Positions 32,231 through 42,085 of a stretch of DNA of 64,000 nt are shown here, piece by piece; the first letter of the stretch is position 1, and every line of letters starts with the position of its first letter. The DNA is taken from positions 1,364,001 through 1,428,000 of the forward strand of contig NZ_LR699119.1 of assembly GCF_902459485.1 (NCBI RefSeq). Direction: 5' to 3'. This DNA is from Aquicella siphonis (GTDB taxonomy: Bacteria > Pseudomonadota > Gammaproteobacteria > DSM-16500). Under the pieces are notes generated by a model. The model did not search any database, was not told the DNA's origin, and saw only the letters and a list, made by a program, of their open reading frames with translations. The translations under genes were made by a program, and so were the position numbers.

Positions 32231-34006
32231 TTACCTTAATGGCCATATCCATAAAATGAGGGGTACGCCAGCAACAATCATCAGTATTTCAAGTGGCAAT
32301 CCTAAGCGTATGTAATCAAAAAAACGGTAACCGCCCGGACCCATGACAATGGTATTGTTTTGATGCGCAATAGGCGTGAGAAAAGAACACGATGCTCCCA
32401 CCGCCACCGCCATCAGGAAAGGGTCGACACTGACATGTGAAAAATGCGCAATTTTAACCGCAACTGGCGCCATCACTATGGCTGTCGCCGCATGATTCAT
32501 AAAATCCGACAGTGTGATCGTGATAAACATGACCAGAGCAAGCACTATTGCCAGCGGGTATTGCCCTGCAATTTTCATGAATCCGTCAGAAATCATATCC
32601 GCCGCGCCAGTCGACTCAATCGCGCCGCCGACAGGAATGATCGCCGCCAATAACAATAATACCGACCAGTCAATGCCGCGATACAGGCTATGCACCGGAA
32701 TGGCTTTGAATATCACCAGCGCGAGCACCGCAACCACAAATGCAAATGCTATGGGTAAAACCTGAAAAGCCGCGAGAGCGATGGAAACAGCGAAAAAAAA
32801 CAACGGCAAAAAACTTTTACGTGATAACCCGATTTTAATATCACGTCTTGCGAGAGGTAAAAATCCGAAATCAACGACTGTATCCCTCAGGGTTTCGGCA
32901 TTGCCTTGCAAAAGCGCCACATCTCCGGCGGCAAACCTGATATCATTCAATTTCTGCCTGAAGGAAATGCCCTTGCGCGAAAGAGCCAGCAAATTTATGG
33001 AATAACGCGTGCGCAAGTTCATCATGGACGCCGAACGGCCTTCAATATAAGCCCCGGGCGGCACCACCGCTTCCAGGGTAATGATATCGCTATTGGATAA
33101 TTCAGCAGATGAAAACGGCTTGTCGCCCGCCAGCGTTAACTTGTTGGATTCCAGTATTTTTTCCAGGTTTTCATGAGACGCCTGTATGATCAGGATATCA
33201 TTCGCATGAATATTATCGGTTTTACCGAAGGCGAATTTTTTAACGCCTTTGTGGATAATCGCAACCAGTTCGAAATCGGCGCTGCTGGACGTATAAAATT
33301 CCTTGACCGTCTTGTTGCATAGCGGCGAACCCTTAGGTACTTTTACTTCCGTCGTATAATCGGATATCTGGAATAAATCTTCCGATTTATTGAATTTTTC
33401 CCGCTCAGGAACCAGTCTCCACCCAATCAGGGAAATAAATGCCACTCCCAAAATGGCCAGCAACAAACCTACAGGCGTAAAATCAAACAAACCAAAAGCA
33501 CTCCCGGTTAACTCATGCCTGAAATTTGAAATCAGAAGATTGGGTGGTGTCCCAATGGCAGTTATCAATCCGCCCAGCTCGGAACTGAATGCGATTGGCA
33601 TAAGAATACTGGATGGAGATTTTTTATTATTGATAAATGACTGGATTGAGATCGGCATCATAAGCCCCAGCGCACCTACATTATTCATGAACGCAGAGAG
33701 AACAGCACTCATCGTCGTAAAAAAACCGATATGGATGGTCGGCGTTTTAAACAGGAATTCCAGTTTTGTGATAACAACGTTTAATACGCCGGATTGGGTA
33801 ATCGCATAGGTGATCACCATGACACACCCCACAGTAATGACCGCGGGATTACTGAAACCTGAAAACGCCTTGTCAAATGGGACAATGCCTGTCAGAACTG
33901 AAACCACCAGCGCAAATAACGCCACGAAATCATACCGCCAGTACCCCAATACAAATAATCCCAGCGTGACACTTAATATCCCAAATAATATATATGGCTG
34001 ATACAT
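32231..34006 (-). CDS. SLC13-type permease with two RCK_C domains
   Basis: A 591-residue membrane protein. Two transporter halves flank a pair of TrkA-C/RCK_C regulatory domains (about residues 210-290 and 305-380; the second begins LEAVVPPGAYIEGRSASMMNLR). Signature parts are NNVGALGLMMPI, ITAIGTPPNLLIS and, in the second half, FMNHAATAIVMAP, as in DASS/SLC13 family carriers for dicarboxylates, sulfate or citrate. The start ATG 34006 has AGGGA 8 bases upstream, better than ATG 34021. Substrate is not readable. The UspA gene follows by 14 bases. Confidence 0.82.
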   Translation of the reverse strand: MYQPYILFGILSVTLGLFVLGYWRYDFVALFALVVSVLTGIVPFDKAFSGFSNPAVITVGCVMVITYAITQSGVLNVVITKLEFLFKTPTIHIGFFTTMSAVLSAFMNNVGALGLMMPISIQSFINNKKSPSSILMPIAFSSELGGLITAIGTPPNLLISNFRHELTGSAFGLFDFTPVGLLLAILGVAFISLIGWRLVPEREKFNKSEDLFQISDYTTEVKVPKGSPLCNKTVKEFYTSSSADFELVAIIHKGVKKFAFGKTDNIHANDILIIQASHENLEKILESNKLTLAGDKPFSSAELSNSDIITLEAVVPPGAYIEGRSASMMNLRTRYSINLLALSRKGISFRQKLNDIRFAAGDVALLQGNAETLRDTVVDFGFLPLARRDIKIGLSRKSFLPLFFFAVSIALAAFQVLPIAFAFVVAVLALVIFKAIPVHSLYRGIDWSVLLLLAAIIPVGGAIESTGAADMISDGFMKIAGQYPLAIVLALVMFITITLSDFMNHAATAIVMAPVAVKIAHFSHVSVDPFLMAVAVGASCSFLTPIAHQNNTIVMGPGGYRFFDYIRLGLPLEILMIVAGVPLILWIWPLR

Positions 34007-34269
34007 AGGCGATCCCTGCATTGATATGCCATTTCGCGGGCAATCAGGCTTGCATGCCCTTAAAACCTTTTGCCTGTGTCCATCGTTTTTAAGATAACAA
34101 GAAATAAGGATGAGACGAAGCGGTATCTTGTTGCAATACAGGATATCTGAAATCCGGAGTCCTGAATGGATGATTTAATTGACAGAAAAAGAAAAATATC
34201 AAATAAATTAATCAGAAGTGACGGCGTTGCCGTCAGGAGTAATAAAGTTTTTTTCTGGCATGGCTTGTA

Positions 34270-35289
34270 TCAACCGTTTTTCAATAATGTGGATTGCCGT
34301 TCGCTTTCAATTTCTTCCCGACTCGCTGTTGAAGTCGCCTGCGCCTGGTCTGTATAAAAAATTGATGATACGGCTGAGAGCCTGGTAAATTCCAAAAGGG
34401 AGGCATCCTCAGCCTGAAAAAAAACTGCCCCGCGAGTTGTTACGTCTGACCAGTCTTGCAATAACGCATCGCCAACATCCTGTTTTTCAATGACCAGCCA
34501 GTCATGAAGAAGATCGGTAAAATCATCTCCGGTCAACTCGCTAACATCTGAATCATCCTGCCCGAAAAAAACATGGTTAGCCCGCATGAATTGATACTTG
34601 TCCTTGAAGTCACGGCCGATGTTTAAAGTGATTTCACCGCATCCCGCAGAAGCTCCGGTCTTCAATATGTGTCCTGCATAGGCATGCACAAAGTAACCAC
34701 AGGAGTAATCATCGCGTTGTCTGTTATAAGCATGATAATCTTCGGCGGGAATGTATCTGAACTGGTCATGAACCGACTCAGGCAACACACTTATTTTTTC
34801 CGCTATCTTGTCAGGATAGCAATACCAGCGCACGGAATCCTGCGCATCATGTACCTGTATGCGTTTAGTATTCAGATCCACTTCGACCAGAACAGCATGT
34901 TTGCGCTTGAATAACTGAATCACGGGCGGTAATTTTAAATAGCCGCGGCACAGCCGCAGAGGCATCAATAAAATACTGTCTGAGTGAAAAGAAGGGTCCT
35001 GATAGTATTTTTTCAGCAAATCCCAGATAAAAGGGAGATTGTTTTCATTATTTTCATTTTCCGCATCCTTGCTCATGGGGCAAATGACAAACCGCTTGCC
35101 ATGGCGAATTACCGTATGAAATGTATTAATGTTTTCATCGGCAATTTTCTTGTCAAAAGAAGCCGCCAGTTGATGCAAGACAGCGTTCAGCTCGGAAGGC
35201 GCGAGACGATAACGGACAATATCATCGCGTAAATGCAGCATATCGCTGATGCCATAGCCAAGCATGGGCTTTAGTACTTGTCTCAGCAT
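34270..35289 (-). CDS. Ulp1/C48-like cysteine protease, candidate secreted effector
   Basis: A 339-residue protein. The catalytic set of the SUMO/NEDD8-type C48 peptidases is present: His131 in KRKHAVLVEVDL, Asp148 in IQVHDAQDS, Gln191 and Cys197 in YNRQRDDYSCGYFVHAY. The spacing His-17-Asp-43-Gln-6-Cys equals that of yeast Ulp1 (514, 531, 574, 580). The last 20 residues hold a Glu-rich stretch (REEIESERQ) like the E-block signal of Dot/Icm substrates. No signal peptide or membrane segment. It stands between the SLC13 gene and hemF. A cleaver of ubiquitin-like proteins in a eukaryotic host is likely; specificity is unknown. Confidence 0.8.
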   Translation of the reverse strand: MLRQVLKPMLGYGISDMLHLRDDIVRYRLAPSELNAVLHQLAASFDKKIADENINTFHTVIRHGKRFVICPMSKDAENENNENNLPFIWDLLKKYYQDPSFHSDSILLMPLRLCRGYLKLPPVIQLFKRKHAVLVEVDLNTKRIQVHDAQDSVRWYCYPDKIAEKISVLPESVHDQFRYIPAEDYHAYNRQRDDYSCGYFVHAYAGHILKTGASAGCGEITLNIGRDFKDKYQFMRANHVFFGQDDSDVSELTGDDFTDLLHDWLVIEKQDVGDALLQDWSDVTTRGAVFFQAEDASLLEFTRLSAVSSIFYTDQAQATSTASREEIESERQSTLLKNG

Positions 35290-35332
35290 AAAAGTATCTC
35301 TGCCTCACTTGTCAAACAGGTAATAACACCAT

Positions 35333-36365
<1,033 letters not shown>

Positions 36366-36392
36366 AAATCCTCCCGTTAAAATGGTTATGGA

Positions 36393-37541
36393 TTAATAGG
36401 CTATATTATGACGTTCATCTTTTTCTATCGTGTCACGCCTCACCTTCCCGCGCAGAACCCGGTAAACCCAGGCCGTGTAGATCAGCACAATGGGTAAAAA
36501 AATAACGACGGCCGCGAGCATTAACAGCAATGTTAATTGGCTGGAAGAAGCATCCCAGACCAGAAGGCTGGAAGTCATATTGGAAGACGACGGCAGTATA
36601 AATGGAAACATGCTGACCCCGACCGTGCCAATTATCCCTATCATGCTGATGCTGCTGCAGAAAAACGCAAAACGGCTGTTCCCCCAGCGTGCTGTCGTCA
36701 ACGCCCCCAGCGCTCCAGCGAAACCCAGGGCTGGAACAATCATGGATAAGGGATAAAGCGAATAATTTTTCAGCCACGCTCCAGTCTCGGCAATGACTTG
36801 TTTATGCAGAGGATTTGAATACCCATACGGATTCGCACCACTGACCACAAGATACCCGTTCAGCGCATTCGCCACCCAGATGCCGCCCGCAGCAAAAAAA
36901 AGAATCAGCAAAAAAGCCGAAACCCGGGACCAGAATATCGCGCGGTCACGTACAGGGTTTTCCGTCTTGACCGCCAGATAAAGCCCTCCATGCATGGTCA
37001 ACATAGCCAGGCTGGTGATTCCGCACCACAATGCAAACGGATTCAGCAGATCTATAACAGAACCGCTATAAGAAATGCGCAAGGTGTCGTCAAAAAAATA
37101 AGGGAGGCCCTGCAAAATGTTGCCGACCAAAACACCGAAAAGAATGGAAGGTACCACTCCGCCAAAAAAAACCACCCAATCCCAGGTGCGGCGCCAAAAC
37201 AGGTTGGGCAGTTTGCTGCGGTACTTAAAGCTTACCGGCCGGGAAATGCCCATGCTCAGCAACAACAGCAGCACCGGCAAGTACGCGCCGGAAAATGCCA
37301 CTGCGTAAACATATGGCCATGCCGCGAATATCGCCCCCGCCCCCAGTATGATCCATACCTGATTGCCTTCCCAGACCGGTCCTATGGTATTCAGGACAAT
37401 CCGGCGCTCTGTGTCGTCCCTGCTGACCAGGGGCAGTAATGTGGCAGCGCCAAGATCAAATCCATCGGTAACCGCAAATCCCATGAACAAAATACCGAGC
37501 AAAAGCCACCAGATGACGCGTAACATTTCAAAATCCAGCAT
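36393..37541 (-). CDS. cydB: Cytochrome bd ubiquinol oxidase subunit II
   Basis: A 382-residue membrane protein with many transmembrane helices, beginning MLDFEMLRVIWWLLLGILFMGFAVTDGFDLG, and containing GPVWEGNQVWIILGAGAIFAAWP, the CydB signature region. It pairs with CydA to form the terminal oxidase that reduces oxygen to water with quinol. It starts one base after the cydA stop. The end of CydB is followed by cydX. Confidence 0.95.
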   Translation of the reverse strand: MLDFEMLRVIWWLLLGILFMGFAVTDGFDLGAATLLPLVSRDDTERRIVLNTIGPVWEGNQVWIILGAGAIFAAWPYVYAVAFSGAYLPVLLLLLSMGISRPVSFKYRSKLPNLFWRRTWDWVVFFGGVVPSILFGVLVGNILQGLPYFFDDTLRISYSGSVIDLLNPFALWCGITSLAMLTMHGGLYLAVKTENPVRDRAIFWSRVSAFLLILFFAAGGIWVANALNGYLVVSGANPYGYSNPLHKQVIAETGAWLKNYSLYPLSMIVPALGFAGALGALTTARWGNSRFAFFCSSISMIGIIGTVGVSMFPFILPSSSNMTSSLLVWDASSSQLTLLLMLAAVVIFLPIVLIYTAWVYRVLRGKVRRDTIEKDERHNIAY

Positions 37542-37542
37542 G

Positions 37543-39138
37543 TTATCCCTCCGTGTTCAAGACAGCTGATGCTTTCAATTCATGACGAGGATGCACACTA
37601 AAATCATCAGGATTGAATAACTTGTCCGGCCCTTTCTTGATGTATTTAACCATCAAATACAATTCTACTATGGCAAGCACGGTATAAAAAAAGACAAACC
37701 CGCACAGTGAAATCCACACGCTGGACGCCGAAACGGAAGACACGCCCATAAACGTTGGCATGAGACCGTCCACGACCCATGGCTGACGGCCGTACTCCGC
37801 CACGACCCAGCCCATCTCCGCCGCGACCCAGGGCAGCGGCAGGCTGAGTAATGTCAGCCATAAAAACCAGCGGTTTTGCATTAGCCGTCTTCGCTGCGCG
37901 AGATAAAACGCGGTGGCAAACAAGGCGATAAAAAAGAAGCCGCACCCTACCATGACCCTGAATGTCCAGAACAGAGTGAATACATCCGGGACTGTATCCC
38001 AGGCCGCCTTGTTGATCAGCTCGGAATCCGCGTGCAAGACATCGTCAGTATACTGTTTGAGGAGAAGGCCGTAGCCCAGGTTTTCCTGGTTGGCATCCAG
38101 GATATCTTCAGCGTGTTTGTCATAGGGATCAATCTGCAGGGCTGACAAGGCGCTATAAGCCAGGATACCGCTGCGAATGCGGGTGCGTGCTTCAGCAACC
38201 AGATCAATGATTCCATAAACCGGCTGATGGATGGAACGGGTTGCGATCAATCCCAGAAGATAAGGAATTTTAAGCGCGTACCGGGTTTCATGCTTGTCCT
38301 GATCCGGGAAACCAATGACAGTCAGCGGTGCCGGTGCGGGTTCGGTATCCCACATTCCTTCTATGGCCGCAACTTTCATCTTCTGATTGAGACCCGTCAA
38401 ATATCCGCTTTCATCACCCAGAACCACGACACAAAGCGCTGACGCCAGGCCAAATGCCGCTGCCACCGTCATCGAACGCTTGGCAAACTCAATGTTACGT
38501 CCTTTGAGCAAAAAATAAGCGCTCAGTGACATGACAAACATTGAACCGCACACATAGCCGGCGCTGATGGTATGGACAAATTTTGCTTGTGCCACTTCAT
38601 TGAAAATGACACTGTAAAAATCATATAACTCCATGCGCATGGTATGAAAATTGAAATGCGCACCCACGGGATGCTGCATCCAGCCGTTGGCAATAAGAAT
38701 CCACAAGGCGGAAAAACTTGCGCCCAGCGCCAGCATCCAGGTCACAATCAAATGCGCGCCGCGTGACATTTTGTCCCAGCCAAAAAAGAACACGCCCACA
38801 AAGGTCGCTTCAAGAAAAAAAGCCATTAAGCCTTCAATCGCGAGGGGCGCGCCAAACACATCTCCTACATAATGGGAATAATAAGCCCAGTTTGTTCCAA
38901 ACTGGAACTCCATGGTGATTCCGGTTGCCACACCCATGGCAACATTGATACCAAACAGAATTCCCCAGTACTGAGTCATGGTGCGCCATATGGGGCGGTT
39001 GGTGATGAAATAAATCGTTTCCATGATGCCTAGCAGAGTGGAGAGGCCGAGCGTAAGAGGAACAAACAGGAAATGATACAAGGCAGTCATGCCGAACTGA
39101 ACCCTGGACAACATGACCACATCAGCGGAGGGCAGCAT
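37543..39138 (-). CDS. cydA: Cytochrome bd ubiquinol oxidase subunit I
   Basis: A 531-residue membrane protein with bd-oxidase features: SRVQFGMTALYHFLFVPLTLGLS at the start (heme b595 His region), MEFQFGTNWAYYSHYVGDVFGAPLAIEGLMAFFLE, GWMQHPVGAHFN, and the Q-loop region beginning YLTGLNQKMKVAAIEGMW with Lys/Glu and QPW residues. It holds hemes b558, b595 and d. The C-terminal tail after HPRHEL is short. First gene of cydA-cydB-cydX, divergent from acnA, with about 100 bases of shared upstream DNA. Confidence 0.96.
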   Translation of the reverse strand: MLPSADVVMLSRVQFGMTALYHFLFVPLTLGLSTLLGIMETIYFITNRPIWRTMTQYWGILFGINVAMGVATGITMEFQFGTNWAYYSHYVGDVFGAPLAIEGLMAFFLEATFVGVFFFGWDKMSRGAHLIVTWMLALGASFSALWILIANGWMQHPVGAHFNFHTMRMELYDFYSVIFNEVAQAKFVHTISAGYVCGSMFVMSLSAYFLLKGRNIEFAKRSMTVAAAFGLASALCVVVLGDESGYLTGLNQKMKVAAIEGMWDTEPAPAPLTVIGFPDQDKHETRYALKIPYLLGLIATRSIHQPVYGIIDLVAEARTRIRSGILAYSALSALQIDPYDKHAEDILDANQENLGYGLLLKQYTDDVLHADSELINKAAWDTVPDVFTLFWTFRVMVGCGFFFIALFATAFYLAQRRRLMQNRWFLWLTLLSLPLPWVAAEMGWVVAEYGRQPWVVDGLMPTFMGVSSVSASSVWISLCGFVFFYTVLAIVELYLMVKYIKKGPDKLFNPDDFSVHPRHELKASAVLNTEG

Positions 39139-39261
39139 AATTACTCCTTATTCACAGCTTCACCATTTGGAGCTACACATTTAAGGATGTAACGTTATAC
39201 AAAATCATGTATATAATACGCCATATTTTAAAATAAAGTAACGATTTTGGAGACTTGCCCG

Positions 39262-41940
39262 GTGACTTCTATCAATTCGTTTGGAACCTTGCGCCAGCTG
39301 AAAGTAAATGATACGCAATACGATTATTTTAGCCTTCCCTCCCTGGAAGCGTCAGGCGTCAAAGGCATATCACGACTGCCGCATACCTTGAAAATCCTGC
39401 TGGAAAACCTGTTGCGGCATGAAGATAACGACACAGTCAGACAGGAAGATATTCAGGCGGTCGCCGCCTGGCTTGAAACAAAAAAATCCGACCGTGAAAT
39501 TGCCTATCGGCCGGCGCGCGTGCTCATGCAGGATTTTACCGGCGTTCCCGCCGTGGTGGACCTGGGCGCCATGCGCGACGCCATCAAGAACATGGGCGGT
39601 GATCCGGAACGGATCAATCCCCTCTCGCCGGTTGATCTTGTCATCGACCATTCCATCCAGGTTGATGCGTTTGCGAAGCCGGACGCGATGCAGATCAACG
39701 CTCACATGGAAATGGAGCGTAATAACGAGCGTTATGCATTCCTGCGCTGGGGACAGAAAGCATTTGCAAATTTCAGAGTCGTTCCGCCGGATACAGGCAT
39801 CTGCCATCAAGTCAATCTTGAGTTCCTGGCGAAAACCGTCTGGCACGAAAATAAAAACGGGCAACAGACTGCTTATCCTGACACCCTGGTCGGCACAGAC
39901 AGCCATACCACCATGATCAACGGACTGGGCGTGCTAGGCTGGGGCGTAGGCGGAATCGAAGCGGAAGCCGCCATGCTTGGCCAGCCGATTTCCATGCTGA
40001 TTCCGGAAGTTGTAGGTGTCAGACTTACCGGCAGACTAAAGGATGGCGTGACAGCGACCGATCTCGTGCTGACACTGACACAAATGCTGCGCAAAAAAGG
40101 CGTGGTCGGCAAGTTCGTTGAATATTTTGGCAGCGGACTGGCTGACCTGCCTGTCGCAGATCGCGCCACCATCGCCAACATGGCGCCAGAATATGGCGCA
40201 ACTTGCGGTTTTTTTCCTATCGATGGCGCCACCCTGGATTACCTGCGCCTGACCGGACGTGACGAACAGACTATCGCACTCGTGGAAGCTTATGCGAAAG
40301 CACAAGACATGTGGCATGAAAAAAACAGTAGCGAGCCGGTGTTTACTGATATCGTCGAACTGGATTTATCCCAGGTCGAACCCAGCCTGGCCGGACCCAA
40401 GCGTCCGCAAGACCGCGTTGAACTCAAGCAGTTAAAACCTGCTTTTGAGAAACTATTGACCGATGCGAATCGCGCAGGGGAACAGCATACCGCGTATAAA
40501 ACCGCCGATGGCATCGAAATGCATCATGGGGATGTCGTCATCGCCGCCATCACCAGCTGCACCAATACATCCAATCCCAGTGTGCTGATGGCGGCCGGAT
40601 TGGTAGCCAAAAAAGCCCTGGAAAAAGGCTTGCAGCGCAAGCCCTGGGTCAAATCATCGCTTGCGCCAGGCTCCCAGGTGGTGACACAGTATCTGAAGAC
40701 CTCCGGACTGGACAAATATCTGGACCAGCTGGGATTTGACAATGTTGGATACGGCTGCACCACATGCATAGGCAATTCTGGTCCCCTGCCCGACAATATC
40801 GCCAAAACCGTTGCAGACCATGACTTGATCGTCTCCGCCGTGCTTTCCGGCAACCGTAATTTTGAAGGACGCATCCATCCGCAAGTCAAGGCAAACTGGC
40901 TTGCCTCCCCTCCTCTGGTCGTGATTTTCGCCTTGACCGGCACAACTTCCATAGACTTGACCAGTGAACCTGTCGGCAAGGACACGCAGGGCAAGCCGGT
41001 GTATCTGAAAGACATCTGGCCATCCAACACCGAAGTGGCGGAAGAAGTCGCCAAAGTCAGCAGTAAAATGTTTCGCGAACAATACGCTGATGTATTTGCT
41101 GGCAGCACCGAATGGCGCTCCATGCTGGTACCCGCCGGTGAAACCTATACCTGGCAGAAAGATTCCACGTACATACAGCATCCGCCGTTTTTCTCCAGCA
41201 TGAGCGCACAGCCTGGAAAAATTCATGATATAGAAAACGCACGCATACTTGCCCTGCTGGGGGATAGCATCACCACCGACCATATTTCTCCCGCCGGCTC
41301 CATCAAGCCTGACAGCCCAGCGGGAAAATATCTGCAGTCCAAGGGCGTGGCAGTCAAGGACTTTAATTCTTACGGAGCACGCCGCGGAAACCATGAAGTC
41401 ATGATGCGCGGCACTTTTGCCAATATTCGCATTCGCAATGAAATGGTTCCCGGCATGGAAGGAGGCATCACCAAACATTATCCCGATGGTGAAGTCATGT
41501 CGATTTACGATGCTGCCATGCGCTATCAATCAGATCACATTCCGCTGGTTATTATCGCTGGAAAAGAGTATGGCACAGGATCATCGCGCGACTGGGCGGC
41601 AAAAGGTCCGAAGCTGCAAGGCGTGCAAGCGGTCATCGCGGAAAGCTTTGAGCGCATCCATCGGTCCAATCTTATAGGCATGGGTATATTGCCTCTGCAA
41701 TTCAAATCAGGAGAGACCCGCAAGTCATTCAACATGGATGGAACCGAGATCATCACTCTCAAGGGTATCCATGATGATATGAAACCCGGGGCAGAAATCA
41801 CCGCCCTCATGCGGCGTCAGGATGGCAGCCAGGCTGAATTCCGCTTGATCAGCCGTATAGATACACAAAATGAAATTGAATATTACCGCCACGGCGGAAT
41901 CTTGCAGTTTGTGTTACGCAACATGCTAAAAACAGTCTGA
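39262..41940 (+). CDS. acnA: Aconitate hydratase A
   Basis: An 892-residue enzyme of the TCA cycle (citrate to isocitrate) with an iron-sulfur cluster. Colinear with E. coli AcnA in length and sequence; cluster-binding Cys residues are in ITSCTNTSNPS and GYGCTTCIGNSG. Motifs DSHTTMINGLGVLGWGVGG and EYGTGSSRDWAAKGP are intact. GTG 39262 is chosen because GGAGA lies 8 bases upstream and the sequence aligns from there; an upstream TTG at 39247 is less likely. A TATAAT at 39212-39217 may be its -10. A perfect hairpin lies downstream. Confidence 0.96.
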   Translation: MTSINSFGTLRQLKVNDTQYDYFSLPSLEASGVKGISRLPHTLKILLENLLRHEDNDTVRQEDIQAVAAWLETKKSDREIAYRPARVLMQDFTGVPAVVDLGAMRDAIKNMGGDPERINPLSPVDLVIDHSIQVDAFAKPDAMQINAHMEMERNNERYAFLRWGQKAFANFRVVPPDTGICHQVNLEFLAKTVWHENKNGQQTAYPDTLVGTDSHTTMINGLGVLGWGVGGIEAEAAMLGQPISMLIPEVVGVRLTGRLKDGVTATDLVLTLTQMLRKKGVVGKFVEYFGSGLADLPVADRATIANMAPEYGATCGFFPIDGATLDYLRLTGRDEQTIALVEAYAKAQDMWHEKNSSEPVFTDIVELDLSQVEPSLAGPKRPQDRVELKQLKPAFEKLLTDANRAGEQHTAYKTADGIEMHHGDVVIAAITSCTNTSNPSVLMAAGLVAKKALEKGLQRKPWVKSSLAPGSQVVTQYLKTSGLDKYLDQLGFDNVGYGCTTCIGNSGPLPDNIAKTVADHDLIVSAVLSGNRNFEGRIHPQVKANWLASPPLVVIFALTGTTSIDLTSEPVGKDTQGKPVYLKDIWPSNTEVAEEVAKVSSKMFREQYADVFAGSTEWRSMLVPAGETYTWQKDSTYIQHPPFFSSMSAQPGKIHDIENARILALLGDSITTDHISPAGSIKPDSPAGKYLQSKGVAVKDFNSYGARRGNHEVMMRGTFANIRIRNEMVPGMEGGITKHYPDGEVMSIYDAAMRYQSDHIPLVIIAGKEYGTGSSRDWAAKGPKLQGVQAVIAESFERIHRSNLIGMGILPLQFKSGETRKSFNMDGTEIITLKGIHDDMKPGAEITALMRRQDGSQAEFRLISRIDTQNEIEYYRHGGILQFVLRNMLKTV

Positions 41941-42001
41941 TGTGTAGTAATAAACACTGAAGGCATGCGCGCGGCTATTCTCATGAATGACGCGCATCAA
42001 C

Positions 42002-42030
42002 ATCCGCCTGGCCGTCAGAGCCAGGCGGAT
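42002..42030. terminator. Hairpin downstream of acnA
   Basis: ATCCGCCTGGC at 42002-42012 and GCCAGGCGGAT at 42020-42030 form a perfect 11-base stem with a 7-base loop. The following bases are not T-rich. It may end acnA transcription with help of other factors, or be a REP-like element. It lies upstream of the next gene's GTG. Confidence 0.5.
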
Positions 42031-42085
42031 ATTCAGTTGTGCGGCCATTTTTGCCGGAAGCACTTTATCACGCGAGGATGCAACC

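Noticed and set aside
34166-34357. Plus-strand frame overlapping the Ulp1-like gene end
   Set aside because: It covers the complement of the protease C-terminus with no supporting signals.
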